Origin: Reichenbachiella ulvae
GTDB lineage: Bacteria; Bacteroidota; Bacteroidia; Cytophagales; Cyclobacteriaceae
Direction: 5' to 3'
Assembly (NCBI RefSeq): GCF_025833875.1
Contig: NZ_JAOYOD010000001.1
Location: 4,790,501 to 4,854,500 of the forward strand
Length of the DNA stretch: 64,000 nt
Shown: positions 8,596-16,511 of the stretch, one piece after another
Layout of the letters: the number at the start of each line of letters is the position of its first letter
Numbering within the stretch: position 1 is the first letter of the stretch
Position numbers and translations under genes: made by a program
The notes under the pieces: model-generated
Database searches by the model: none
The model's input: the letters and a program-made list of their open reading frames with translations, nothing else
What the model was told of the DNA's origin: nothing

Positions 8596-9420
8596 ATGAG
8601 AGAATGGCAACTGCTTTTCATTACTAACCTAATGGTAAACCTGTTGGCAGCTAATTGTTATGCTCAATATGGCTATAATGAATTTTTGTTGCCTTACGAC
8701 CATAAGCAGTGGCAGTACGAAGAGGCCATTGGTTTAATGGATGCGTAGAAATTAACCGCCGGAGGAAAAAGTTATTATGGACATGATATTGTTGTAGCCA
8801 TAATTGATAAAGGTGTAAAACTTGATCATGAAGATCTCTATGACAATATTTGGAATAACACTGGGGAAACGCCAAATAATGGGGATTATGGCTATTTTTC
8901 TGGGACTTCTGCAGCTGCTGCTTATGTGACCGGGACAATCGCTTTGCTATTTTTAATACCGTCAAATAATTTTTTCGACTTAATTTTAAAAAATCCAGCA
9001 AAATCCGCATTGCAGGTAAAAAAGGCTATCCTTAATAACAAAAGTATGTTCGAGAGTTTTGCGCCAGGACAGGACTCTATTTCTAGGTTAAACGTGTCTG
9101 AATCGTTGTTCTCACTATGTTCAGAGCTTAGAGAAATGAATCTTATTGAAGTGTTGCAGGCAAAATCAAAGCTTGTGTCGGTTTATCCAAATCCTTTTCA
9201 AGATATGATTGCTATTACATTAGAAAGTCAACTTGTAGAGAAATTGTATATCGATTCCTTCACTATGGAAGGAGTAAAAGTAATGGGTAGTACTAAAATA
9301 ATTTCACGGTCAGGACTACAGACCATAAGGGTTGTGACAAGTACACTGTCTGGTGGAATCTATATTTTGAGAATTTCATCTAGTACGTATAGCACTACCC
9401 AATTGATCATAAAAAAATAA
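8596..9420 (+). pseudogene. Subtilisin-like (S8) serine peptidase with T9SS sorting tail, degraded
   Basis: One reading frame from ATG 8596 to the stop at 9418-9420 is interrupted by TAG at 8746-8748 (codon 51). It starts with a signal peptide (through CYAQ). The Asp site of subtilases is recognisable as VVAIIDKGVKLDHEDLYDNI and the Ser site as FSGTSAAAAYVTGTIALL, but they are only about 25 residues apart. The catalytic His (HGTHVAG) region and most of the core, normally over 100 residues, are missing. The C-terminal ~80 residues (SVYPNPFQDMIAITLE and onward, ending QLIIKK) are a type IX secretion (Por) sorting domain. It starts 2 nt after the DUF4249 stop, so it was part of the same operon. 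Confidence 0.75.
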
Positions 9421-9436
9421 CACAACATAGAATCGT

Positions 9437-10630
9437 CTATCTCATCAGCAGAGAAGTATCCCCATAGCTCAGGAATCGATAGTCGTTTTGCAGTGCTTGT
9501 TCATACACCTTCTTCCAGTCCTCACCTATAAACGCCGCTACCAACAAGACCAGCGTAGAGCCCGGCATGTGAAAGTTGGTAAAAAGTCCTTCCACTACTT
9601 TGAAGTCATAGCCGGGGTAAATGTAGATTTCTGTTTCTCCTTTCAGTGTGCTGATTTTTTCATCTTCCATCTTTTGAAGAATGGCCTCCATGGCAGTTTG
9701 CAGGGAGATTCCTTGTAGCTCCTCGAGGTAGGCTGTGTCTTTTTGAATCGAAAATTGTGCTTTAGCGTTTTGGGCTAACATAGCACCATACCAATAGGTG
9801 CTTTCCAATGTCCTCATGGCCGTGGTGCCTACTGCCAGCACAGGTCCTTTGCTGCCCAGGATATTTTCTATGTTGTGACGATGGATGATGATGCGCTCAT
9901 TGTGCATATCATGTGCCTTGAAGTCTTCTGTTTTGATCGGTCGAAAAGTACCAGCACTGACATGAAGTGTTACTCTGTCGATTTTACAGCCTTGAGATTC
10001 AATTTTTGTTAAGATCTCATCGGTGAAATGCAGTCCGGCAGTAGGAGCAGCTACGGCTCCTTCCTTTTCAGAAAATACGGTTTGATATCGACTTTTGTCT
10101 TCTTCAGTTTCTTCTCTGTTGAGGTAGGGGGGCAAAGGAACATGACCAGCTGATTCTACTATGGTCAGGAATTCATCGGCAGTATCCCAGCTGAACTCCA
10201 CCAGTCCATGCGATCGGTCAATCAATTTGGCCTCTAGTTTGATATTGTTGAGTTTCAGCGAAATGGTGGTTCCATCTTTCCATTTTTTCAGGTTTCCGAT
10301 CATACATTTCCAGGTACAGGTTTTTTGCGCCTTCAGTGCATTTTGAAATTCGGTGTATGGAGAGACGGGTTCGGTAAGAAATACCTCTATTTTAGCTCCT
10401 GTCTCTTTTTGGAAGAATAATTGCGCGGCTATGACCTTGGTGTTGTTGAGAAACAGAGTGGCATCCTCTGGGATGAAATCAGTTACATTTTTGAAGCTAT
10501 CGTGTCGAATATTCTGATTTTGATAGATCAAAATTTTAGAATCGTCGCGATTTTCTAAGGGATGCTTGGCGATTTTTTCTTCTGGCAAGTCGAAAAGATA
10601 ATGGGCCAGTGCGGAATTTTCTTTGATCAT
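9437..10630 (-). CDS. queA: S-adenosylmethionine:tRNA ribosyltransferase-isomerase
   Basis: QueA transfers and rearranges the ribosyl group of SAM onto preQ1-modified tRNA to make epoxyqueuosine. The start is taken at ATG 10628-10630 (397 residues, near the family length), because the conserved N-terminus YLFDLPEEKIAKHPLENRDD begins just after it. An in-frame upstream extension to 10834 has no family character and overlaps the divergent menC. Signatures include LFLNNTKVIAAQLFF, APTAGLHFTDEIL and LHVSAGTFRPIK. A queuosine-precursor transporter lies about 1.3 kb away. Confidence 0.95.
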   Translation of the reverse strand: MIKENSALAHYLFDLPEEKIAKHPLENRDDSKILIYQNQNIRHDSFKNVTDFIPEDATLFLNNTKVIAAQLFFQKETGAKIEVFLTEPVSPYTEFQNALKAQKTCTWKCMIGNLKKWKDGTTISLKLNNIKLEAKLIDRSHGLVEFSWDTADEFLTIVESAGHVPLPPYLNREETEEDKSRYQTVFSEKEGAVAAPTAGLHFTDEILTKIESQGCKIDRVTLHVSAGTFRPIKTEDFKAHDMHNERIIIHRHNIENILGSKGPVLAVGTTAMRTLESTYWYGAMLAQNAKAQFSIQKDTAYLEELQGISLQTAMEAILQKMEDEKISTLKGETEIYIYPGYDFKVVEGLFTNFHMPGSTLVLLVAAFIGEDWKKVYEQALQNDYRFLSYGDTSLLMR

Positions 10631-10718
10631 ATCTAGATGTAGTTCGACCTCAAAATTCTTGTTTTCTTGGCATAATTTGATGGTAAAGTCCAATTTTCTT
10701 ATGTAATTAGTGGCACTT

Positions 10719-11813
10719 ATGGGTTTCAAACTTGAATTTGCTTTACACACCCTGGAATTTAAATTCGATGCAGGTACTTCGCGCGGGGTTCTCAAAACCA
10801 AGGATGCGTGGATTCTGAAGTTAACCCACACCAAAATGCCTGATTTGGTAGGCTATGGGGAGGTGAGTACAATTGATCGCCTAAGCCATGATTATCAATT
10901 GGATTTCAAGGTAGAATTAGAATTGCTCGCCGAAGAAATAAGGGGAAGTAGACTCCCAGAATCATCGGAGCAGGTTTATAAGTTGGTTCAAAATCTGGTA
11001 GATGAACAAAAGCCGGCCATACGCTTCGGACTGGAAACGGCACTGTTAGATTTGATCAATGGAGGGGGATTCCAGATTTTTAAAAATGATTTTTTTCAGA
11101 AGGAACGACGTATCCCGATCAATGGCTTGATCTGGATGGGTGAAGAAAAATTCATGCTGGATCAAATCGATGAAAAACTCAAAAAAGGCTTCAAATGTCT
11201 GAAGATGAAGATTGGGGCGATTGATTTTGAGACGGAGTTGAAGATATTGGGCTCTATTCGTGAAAAGTTTTCAGCTGATGAACTGACTCTTCGTGTAGAT
11301 GCCAATGGTGCATTCCGAACGCAGGATGTGCTGCTGAAGCTTGATCAGCTAGCACAATTTGATTTGCACTCTATCGAGCAGCCCATCATGCCTCGGCAGT
11401 ATCATGCGATGCAGTTGACATGCAAGCGATCTCCAGTGCCAGTTGCCTTGGACGAAGAATTGATCGGAGTATTTGACAAAAAGGAAAAGCGAAAATTACT
11501 CTCAGGTATCAATCCTCCTTATATCATTTTGAAGCCTTCTCTTCTTGGCGGGTTCCATGCTACTAAGGAATGGATTGATTTGGCAGAGGAGTTGAAAATT
11601 GGCTGGTGGATTACTTCAGCGCTAGAGAGTAACATTGGCTTAAATGCTATCTGTCAGTTTACTGCCGAGTATCAGAATTTGCCTCATCAGGGGCTAGGCA
11701 CGGGTCAACTTTATACCAACAATTTTTATTCTCCACTCACAATAGATGGTGAGGAGATTTACTATCATGAGAACTTCTCCTGGGACCTTTCTGCCTTGAA
11801 ATTCATCAAGTAG
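10719..11813 (+). CDS. menC: o-Succinylbenzoate synthase (enolase superfamily), menaquinone pathway
   Basis: About 364 residues from ATG 10719 (a GTG at 10710 is in frame). Enolase-superfamily catalytic elements appear in order: Lys in LKMKIGA, metal ligands in RVDANGAF, HSIEQPI and ALDEELIG, and the second Lys in IILKPSLLGGF, then TSALESNIGLNAICQ. The KPSLLGG and SALESNIGLNA combination is characteristic of MenC, which dehydrates SHCHC to o-succinylbenzoate. A dipeptide epimerase of the same superfamily is the main alternative. It is divergent from queA with about 90 nt between starts. No other men genes are in the window. Confidence 0.85.
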   Translation: MGFKLEFALHTLEFKFDAGTSRGVLKTKDAWILKLTHTKMPDLVGYGEVSTIDRLSHDYQLDFKVELELLAEEIRGSRLPESSEQVYKLVQNLVDEQKPAIRFGLETALLDLINGGGFQIFKNDFFQKERRIPINGLIWMGEEKFMLDQIDEKLKKGFKCLKMKIGAIDFETELKILGSIREKFSADELTLRVDANGAFRTQDVLLKLDQLAQFDLHSIEQPIMPRQYHAMQLTCKRSPVPVALDEELIGVFDKKEKRKLLSGINPPYIILKPSLLGGFHATKEWIDLAEELKIGWWITSALESNIGLNAICQFTAEYQNLPHQGLGTGQLYTNNFYSPLTIDGEEIYYHENFSWDLSALKFIK

Positions 11814-11924
11814 TCTACAAAAGGACCTAACTGGTCGAAAAAGGTGGAATCACGAAACCTTTTGCTTCACTTTTACTTTTAAATAATCGCGAATCAAGAT
11901 TCGTTATTACACTTTTCAAAATTG

Positions 11925-12722
11925 TCAAAATAAGTTTTTGCTGGACTCGGCGGCTTCTTCGGCTAAGAGTTCAGCATTTTTTTTGCCCAAATAGCGATCG
12001 ATGATGGCATGGCCCAGGTAGATGAATGGGGTCATCAGAATGGCAATAATGAATTTGTAGATATAATTGACAATGCCGATGGCGATCACTTGCTCGAATG
12101 GCCAGTTGCCCCAGACATAAAAGGCAATGAACAGCACCACGAAACTGTCGATGAACTGAGAAACGAGCGTACTACCCGTGGCTCTGAGCCATATTTTGCC
12201 TGAGCCTGTGATTCTACGGAGTTTTTGAAAAACGAATACATCTAGCAATTGGGCTATGAGAAAAGCGACCAGAGACCCGATGATTATCCCCAGCCCTTGC
12301 TGAAAGATCAGCTTGTAGGCAAAATCAATATTGAAAGGATTGCCTTGATTGTCCTGGTTGTTGAAGTCCAGCCAAAAATCTGCTGGCGGTAGTAGAGTGA
12401 TCACATAGATCATCAAAAAAGCTACACTGATCAATCCTGCAGTTAGGAAACTGATCTTTTTGACCCCTTTCTTTCCAAAGTACTCATTGATGATATCTGT
12501 AGTGATGAAGACCACGGGCCAGAGAATAACTCCAGCTGTGAGATCAAAATTGAGGACGAAATCTCCAAAGGTGTTGATCTGCGCGGGCGCTGTACCCAAT
12601 AGCTTCTCCAATGAGAATATTTTTATTCCTAGGATTTCTGCCAGCAGGGCATTCATGATGAACAGACCACCGAGAATTAGGAACAGATTGTTTTTCTTTT
12701 CTTGGTATGCGGTTTCTTTCAT
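11925..12722 (-). CDS. Queuosine precursor transporter (YhhQ/VUT family)
   Basis: 265 residues with about six membrane helices. The family pattern is clear in the first half (FLILGGLFIMNALLAEILGIK, then ITTDIINEYFGKKGVKKISF) and near LLDVFVFQKLRRITG. YhhQ-type proteins import preQ0/preQ1 across the inner membrane. It starts 3 nt after the rnz stop, so it is the last gene of purC-STAS-rnz-transporter. Proximity to queA supports a queuosine role. Confidence 0.9.
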   Translation of the reverse strand: MKETAYQEKKNNLFLILGGLFIMNALLAEILGIKIFSLEKLLGTAPAQINTFGDFVLNFDLTAGVILWPVVFITTDIINEYFGKKGVKKISFLTAGLISVAFLMIYVITLLPPADFWLDFNNQDNQGNPFNIDFAYKLIFQQGLGIIIGSLVAFLIAQLLDVFVFQKLRRITGSGKIWLRATGSTLVSQFIDSFVVLFIAFYVWGNWPFEQVIAIGIVNYIYKFIIAILMTPFIYLGHAIIDRYLGKKNAELLAEEAAESSKNLF

Positions 12723-12725
12723 GTA

Positions 12726-13640
12726 TTAATCTTCTGAGAATTCATGCCCCTCCAGTGCTAATTCCGTTTTTTCGAAAACTGATTTGGCCTCATCGAGCAT
12801 GGGTTGTAGGTCTTTGTATCGGGTAGAAAAATGCCCAATCAATAATCTGCCTACATTGGCTTTTTGGGCGATTAATGCCGCTTCAGTAGTGGTTGTGTGA
12901 TGGGTTTGCGCAGCTCTTTCCTTCATGTCCTCCATGAATGTGGCTTCATGGTAAAGCATGTCTACTCCCTGGATATAAGGAATGATGGCTTCATCATATT
13001 TAGTGTCCGAACAAAAGGCATAGGTTCTAGATGGTGCCGGAGGTAAAGTATATTCCTTATTGGCATATTTAACCTTTCCTTCCTCGTCAAGTATGTCTTC
13101 TCCATTCTTCAATTGAATGATGCGAGAAGGAGGGAGATCGATCGGGAGCAGTTTTCTGTTGATCCGTCGTTTTTTAGGTTTTTCTTCGAAAAGAAAACCT
13201 GAACAAGGAATGCGATGGTTGAGAGGGAAGGAATAAATCTGAATGTTTTGGTTTTCGAAAAGCAACTGCTTATCACCATATTCCCATTCGGTCAGATTGA
13301 TTTTGTAATTGAGGTTGGTTTGTGAATACTTCAGATTGATCGCTATGATATCTTTCAAGCCCGGAGGGCCATAGATATTTAGGTCTTTTTGCCTTCCGTA
13401 TAGGTGCAGTGAAGAGATCAGTCCAATCAATCCATAATAATGATCCCCATGCAAGTGGCTGATGAAGATATGATCAATTTTTTGAGCCTTGATTTTATTC
13501 TTCTTCAGTTGCAACTGCGTTCCTTCACCACAATCAATGAGAAAGGGCACTTGCATCATGGTCAGCAGTTGTGACGTTTGGTTTCTGTTATGTGCAGGAA
13601 CCGACGCATTGGATCCGAGTATTTTTACACTGAATGGCAA
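12726..13640 (-). CDS. rnz: Ribonuclease Z (tRNA 3' processing)
   Basis: 304 residues, a normal short-form RNase Z. It has the metallo-beta-lactamase motif HLHGDHYYG at about residues 61-69, the N-terminal LIDCGEGTQLQL, and later His/Asp metal ligands (FCSDTKYD, YHEATF, LIGHFSTRY). The enzyme cuts tRNA precursors 3' of the discriminator base. It sits 31 nt after the STAS gene. Confidence 0.93.
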   Translation of the reverse strand: MPFSVKILGSNASVPAHNRNQTSQLLTMMQVPFLIDCGEGTQLQLKKNKIKAQKIDHIFISHLHGDHYYGLIGLISSLHLYGRQKDLNIYGPPGLKDIIAINLKYSQTNLNYKINLTEWEYGDKQLLFENQNIQIYSFPLNHRIPCSGFLFEEKPKKRRINRKLLPIDLPPSRIIQLKNGEDILDEEGKVKYANKEYTLPPAPSRTYAFCSDTKYDEAIIPYIQGVDMLYHEATFMEDMKERAAQTHHTTTTEAALIAQKANVGRLLIGHFSTRYKDLQPMLDEAKSVFEKTELALEGHEFSED

Positions 13641-13671
13641 TAGAAAGGGGTCTAAGAAAGTGAAAAGGGGA

Positions 13672-14049
13672 TTATTCTTCCCCTTCTTTAAAGCCCTGCT
13701 CCAATTCGTTCATGAAAACCAAATCGATGGCCTCTTCTACGGTTGGAAGGATTTCGAGCACCTTGTCTAGTTGCGAAATGCTGATCAGTTTCATGGCATG
13801 ATCTGACACACTGCAAAGGATGAAAGAACCTCCAGCCTCTGTAAAAACGCGGTTACCGACTAGCAAAGCACTAAGCCCCGAAGAGTCAATGTACTTGACA
13901 TCAGAGAGATCTACGATCATATTAGCTACTCCTTGTCCCTGAAAAGCCAGAAATTCTGTCTTCAACTCTGCAGAGATGGTAGAGTCTAATTTTTCCTCGT
14001 TGAATTTAATCGTATTGTATTTCTCCTGTCTGTCTAATGTGAACTTCAT
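13672..14049 (-). CDS. STAS-domain anti-anti-sigma factor-like protein
   Basis: 125 residues, a single STAS domain. The phospho-acceptor loop is visible as DLSDVKYIDSSGLSALLVG at about residues 46-64, with the usual Ser. Such proteins bind an anti-sigma kinase when unphosphorylated (SpoIIAA type). No partner kinase or phosphatase is nearby. It is 21 nt downstream of purC; an acidic C-terminal extension (LEQGFKEGEE) follows the domain. Confidence 0.85.
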   Translation of the reverse strand: MKFTLDRQEKYNTIKFNEEKLDSTISAELKTEFLAFQGQGVANMIVDLSDVKYIDSSGLSALLVGNRVFTEAGGSFILCSVSDHAMKLISISQLDKVLEILPTVEEAIDLVFMNELEQGFKEGEE

Positions 14050-14070
14050 AGTATCTTATTTTCTCCTCTT

Positions 14071-15015
14071 CTATTGTAAATTAAGCGATTTTTCGATGTT
14101 TTCTTTTATTCGATTGGAAATATCTGAAGTGTCTTCTTTGACAAAACTGTCTCCTGTTATCTTTTCGAATAGTTCGATGTAGCGATCTGAAATTGAGGTG
14201 ATTTTCTCCTCGGTCATTTCAGGGATGCGCTGCCCTTCTTTGCCTTGAAAGCCTTCAGCGATTAACCATTGACGTACAAACTCCTTTGAAAGTTGTCTTT
14301 GAGGCTCACCTTTTGCCTGTAATTCGGCATAAGTGTCCGCATAAAAGTATCTCGAAGAGTCTGGGGTGTGAATCTCGTCGATCAGGATGATCTTTCCTTC
14401 ATACATCCCAAATTCATATTTCGTATCTACGAGAATCAACCCTCTCTCGGCTGCCATCTCGGTTCCCCTCTGGAAAAGCGCCTGGGTATATTCTTCCAGT
14501 TGGGTATAAAGGTCCTCAGCTACGATCCCTTGCTTTAGGATTTCCTCTCTCGATATGTCCTCATCGTGTCCCTCTGCTGCTTTGGTAGTAGGAGTGATGA
14601 TAGGAGCGGGGAGCTTGTCGTTTTCTTTTAATCCTTCAGGCAGAGCCACTCCACATAGCATTCGTTTGCCATCTCGGTATTCTCTCCAGGCATGGCCCGC
14701 CAGATACCCTCTTATCACCATTTCCACTTTGAAAGGGTCACATCTTTTACCGATTGTTACATTTGGGTCCGGTACGCTATCTACCCAGTTGGGTACGATA
14801 TCCGCTGTAGCTTCAAGAAATCGAGCGGCAATTTGGTTGAGCACCTGGCCTTTGTAAGGAATCGGCTCAGGTAGCACTACGTCAAATGCCGAAATCCTAT
14901 CACTGGCCACCATGGCCAATTGATCTTCGAACTCATATACATCACGTACTTTGCCTGTGTACTTCTTCGTCTGACCTGCAAAGTGATAATCGGTAGATTT
15001 AAGACCTTTATTCAT
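14071..15015 (-). CDS. purC: SAICAR synthase, purine biosynthesis
   Basis: 314 residues from ATG 15013-15015; a longer in-frame start at 15063 would add a hydrophobic stretch foreign to the family. The N-terminus contains [11 protein letters not shown], then [22 protein letters not shown] (nucleotide and substrate binding), and later [17 protein letters not shown]. It ligates aspartate to CAIR with ATP. It is the first gene of a four-gene minus-strand operon. Confidence 0.95.
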   Translation of the reverse strand: MNKGLKSTDYHFAGQTKKYTGKVRDVYEFEDQLAMVASDRISAFDVVLPEPIPYKGQVLNQIAARFLEATADIVPNWVDSVPDPNVTIGKRCDPFKVEMVIRGYLAGHAWREYRDGKRMLCGVALPEGLKENDKLPAPIITPTTKAAEGHDEDISREEILKQGIVAEDLYTQLEEYTQALFQRGTEMAAERGLILVDTKYEFGMYEGKIILIDEIHTPDSSRYFYADTYAELQAKGEPQRQLSKEFVRQWLIAEGFQGKEGQRIPEMTEEKITSISDRYIELFEKITGDSFVKEDTSDISNRIKENIEKSLNLQ

Positions 15016-15258
15016 GGAGGCAAATCTAAGGTATTGAGAGGAAAAGAAATAAATAAGCATCACTTGCTATTGGTAAATTTTACACTGCCTGAAAATGCTT
15101 CTGAGCTTAGTGTTTTTATCCATTAAGGAGAAATGGATGGGAGTGATCCTAAGGGAGCTTAATGTCTATTATGATCGTATAGATTGGATTCCTAATGTTG
15201 AGTATCGGACTAGGTTAAGAAGCAGAAAAATCAGGTAGATTCGCTATAAAACCTGCTG

Positions 15259-16293
15259 TCAGAGTGTATTTCTAGGGATTAATTCAAAATCATTTTTAAG
15301 TTTGATTGGTTTGTTGTCCAGAATCGCCTTGGCTGCCTCCTGGCCCATTTTTTCAAAGTTGGTGGTGATGACAGAAATACCATCGACCAATACTTCTTTT
15401 AGTGGGGTGTCATTGTAGGAAATTATTCCCACGTCTTGTCCTAGTTGAAGGCCCGCCGCTCGAGCCTGTTTGATCAGGTTTACTAGATCAGTTTCTTCTA
15501 TTATAATATAAGCAACTTGCTTTTCTATCTTGTCCTCAGGTTTGATCTCATTCGTGATTTCGAACTGCACCTGGTGAAAGGAACAAAAACGTCTAAAACC
15601 CAGAATAATCTCTTTGGGGTAGGGGTAATTTTGATTTTCGGGAAATACGAGCACCAACCTTTCATATTTTTTGATCTGCTCGATTCCAGAAACTAGCGCA
15701 TCATATATGTCCATTTTAAAGTCCTGATAGATAATGGAATGAAAATGGTCAACCCCATCTATTTGATGATCCAGTAGTAATATTTTTTCTTTGGGAAGTT
15801 GCTTTAGTATAGCATCAAACTCCTTAAGATCATACTGAATAAAATGCGGCATGATGATGTAGTAGTTGTAGTCAGTCAACCTTTCTCTTAGGATCTTGCT
15901 GAAAATCTCGTAACTACAGTGGTAAATGAATAAATCCAAATGTGCTTTTTCGGACAATTCGGAGGCGATTCTGTTGAAAATAACTTTCTTGTAGGAGCTC
16001 AGTTTGTTGAATAAAACAAGGATTTTTAGCCGGGACTGTGGGTTGGTGTTTTTGATGTAGTATCCCTTGCCTTTGACAGATTCAATTACCCCTTGTTTTT
16101 TTAATTCGTTGTAGGCTTTTTCGACTGTGTCTCGTGCCAGTATATAATCAAAGCTAAGTTTGTTAATAGAAGGTAATTTTTGGCCATACTTGATGGAGTC
16201 AGCCTCTATTTTCCCGATTATACTTTTGACAATTTGCTTGTATTTGGGTGTACTGGACCCCTCACTAATTTCCAAACTCAGAAATTCTTCCAT
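15259..16293 (-). CDS. GntR-type regulator with LacI-like sugar-binding domain, probably of rhamnose use
   Basis: 344 residues. A GntR winged helix lies at about 15-85 (PKYKQIVKSIIGKIEADSIK, KLPSINKLSFDYILARDTVE and GKGYYIK). It is followed by a periplasmic-binding-protein-like effector domain rather than the usual FCD or UTRA domain. This GntR-LacI chimera is a Bacteroidota regulator type. It is divergent from the rhamnulose-phosphate aldolase fusion with 218 bp between starts, which suggests local control of L-rhamnose catabolism. The effector is inferred, not seen. Confidence 0.75.
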   Translation of the reverse strand: MEEFLSLEISEGSSTPKYKQIVKSIIGKIEADSIKYGQKLPSINKLSFDYILARDTVEKAYNELKKQGVIESVKGKGYYIKNTNPQSRLKILVLFNKLSSYKKVIFNRIASELSEKAHLDLFIYHCSYEIFSKILRERLTDYNYYIIMPHFIQYDLKEFDAILKQLPKEKILLLDHQIDGVDHFHSIIYQDFKMDIYDALVSGIEQIKKYERLVLVFPENQNYPYPKEIILGFRRFCSFHQVQFEITNEIKPEDKIEKQVAYIIIEETDLVNLIKQARAAGLQLGQDVGIISYNDTPLKEVLVDGISVITTNFEKMGQEAAKAILDNKPIKLKNDFELIPRNTL

Positions 16294-16511
16294 TCACTTT
16301 TTTTTAAAGTATCTCAAGCCCAATTCACAAATATAGTGGATTTTGATTGGTTGCCTAGTCGGAGTGAAAAGGCTCTTTTGTGGTGATTTGTCTACAGATT
16401 TAGCAGAAATTTCTTTGTTGAAAAGCGGTAAAGTACAGGATGGCCCTTACTGTAGTCGTGCCCAACTTAGCCAAACTTAAAATTGTAGAATAAATATACT
16501 TCAGAGATAAA

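Noticed and set aside
10631..10834. N-terminal extension of the queA frame
   Set aside because: The conserved QueA N-terminus starts just after ATG 10628-10630, and the extension overlaps the divergent menC start.
15095..15238. 47-codon plus-strand ORF between purC and the GntR gene
   Set aside because: It has no signal, domain or context; could be a remnant, but evidence is too thin to list as a gene.
16294..16511. Operator palindrome for the GntR regulator in the divergent spacer
   Set aside because: I could not find a convincing symmetrical site with half-site spacing typical of GntR or LacI-type operators.
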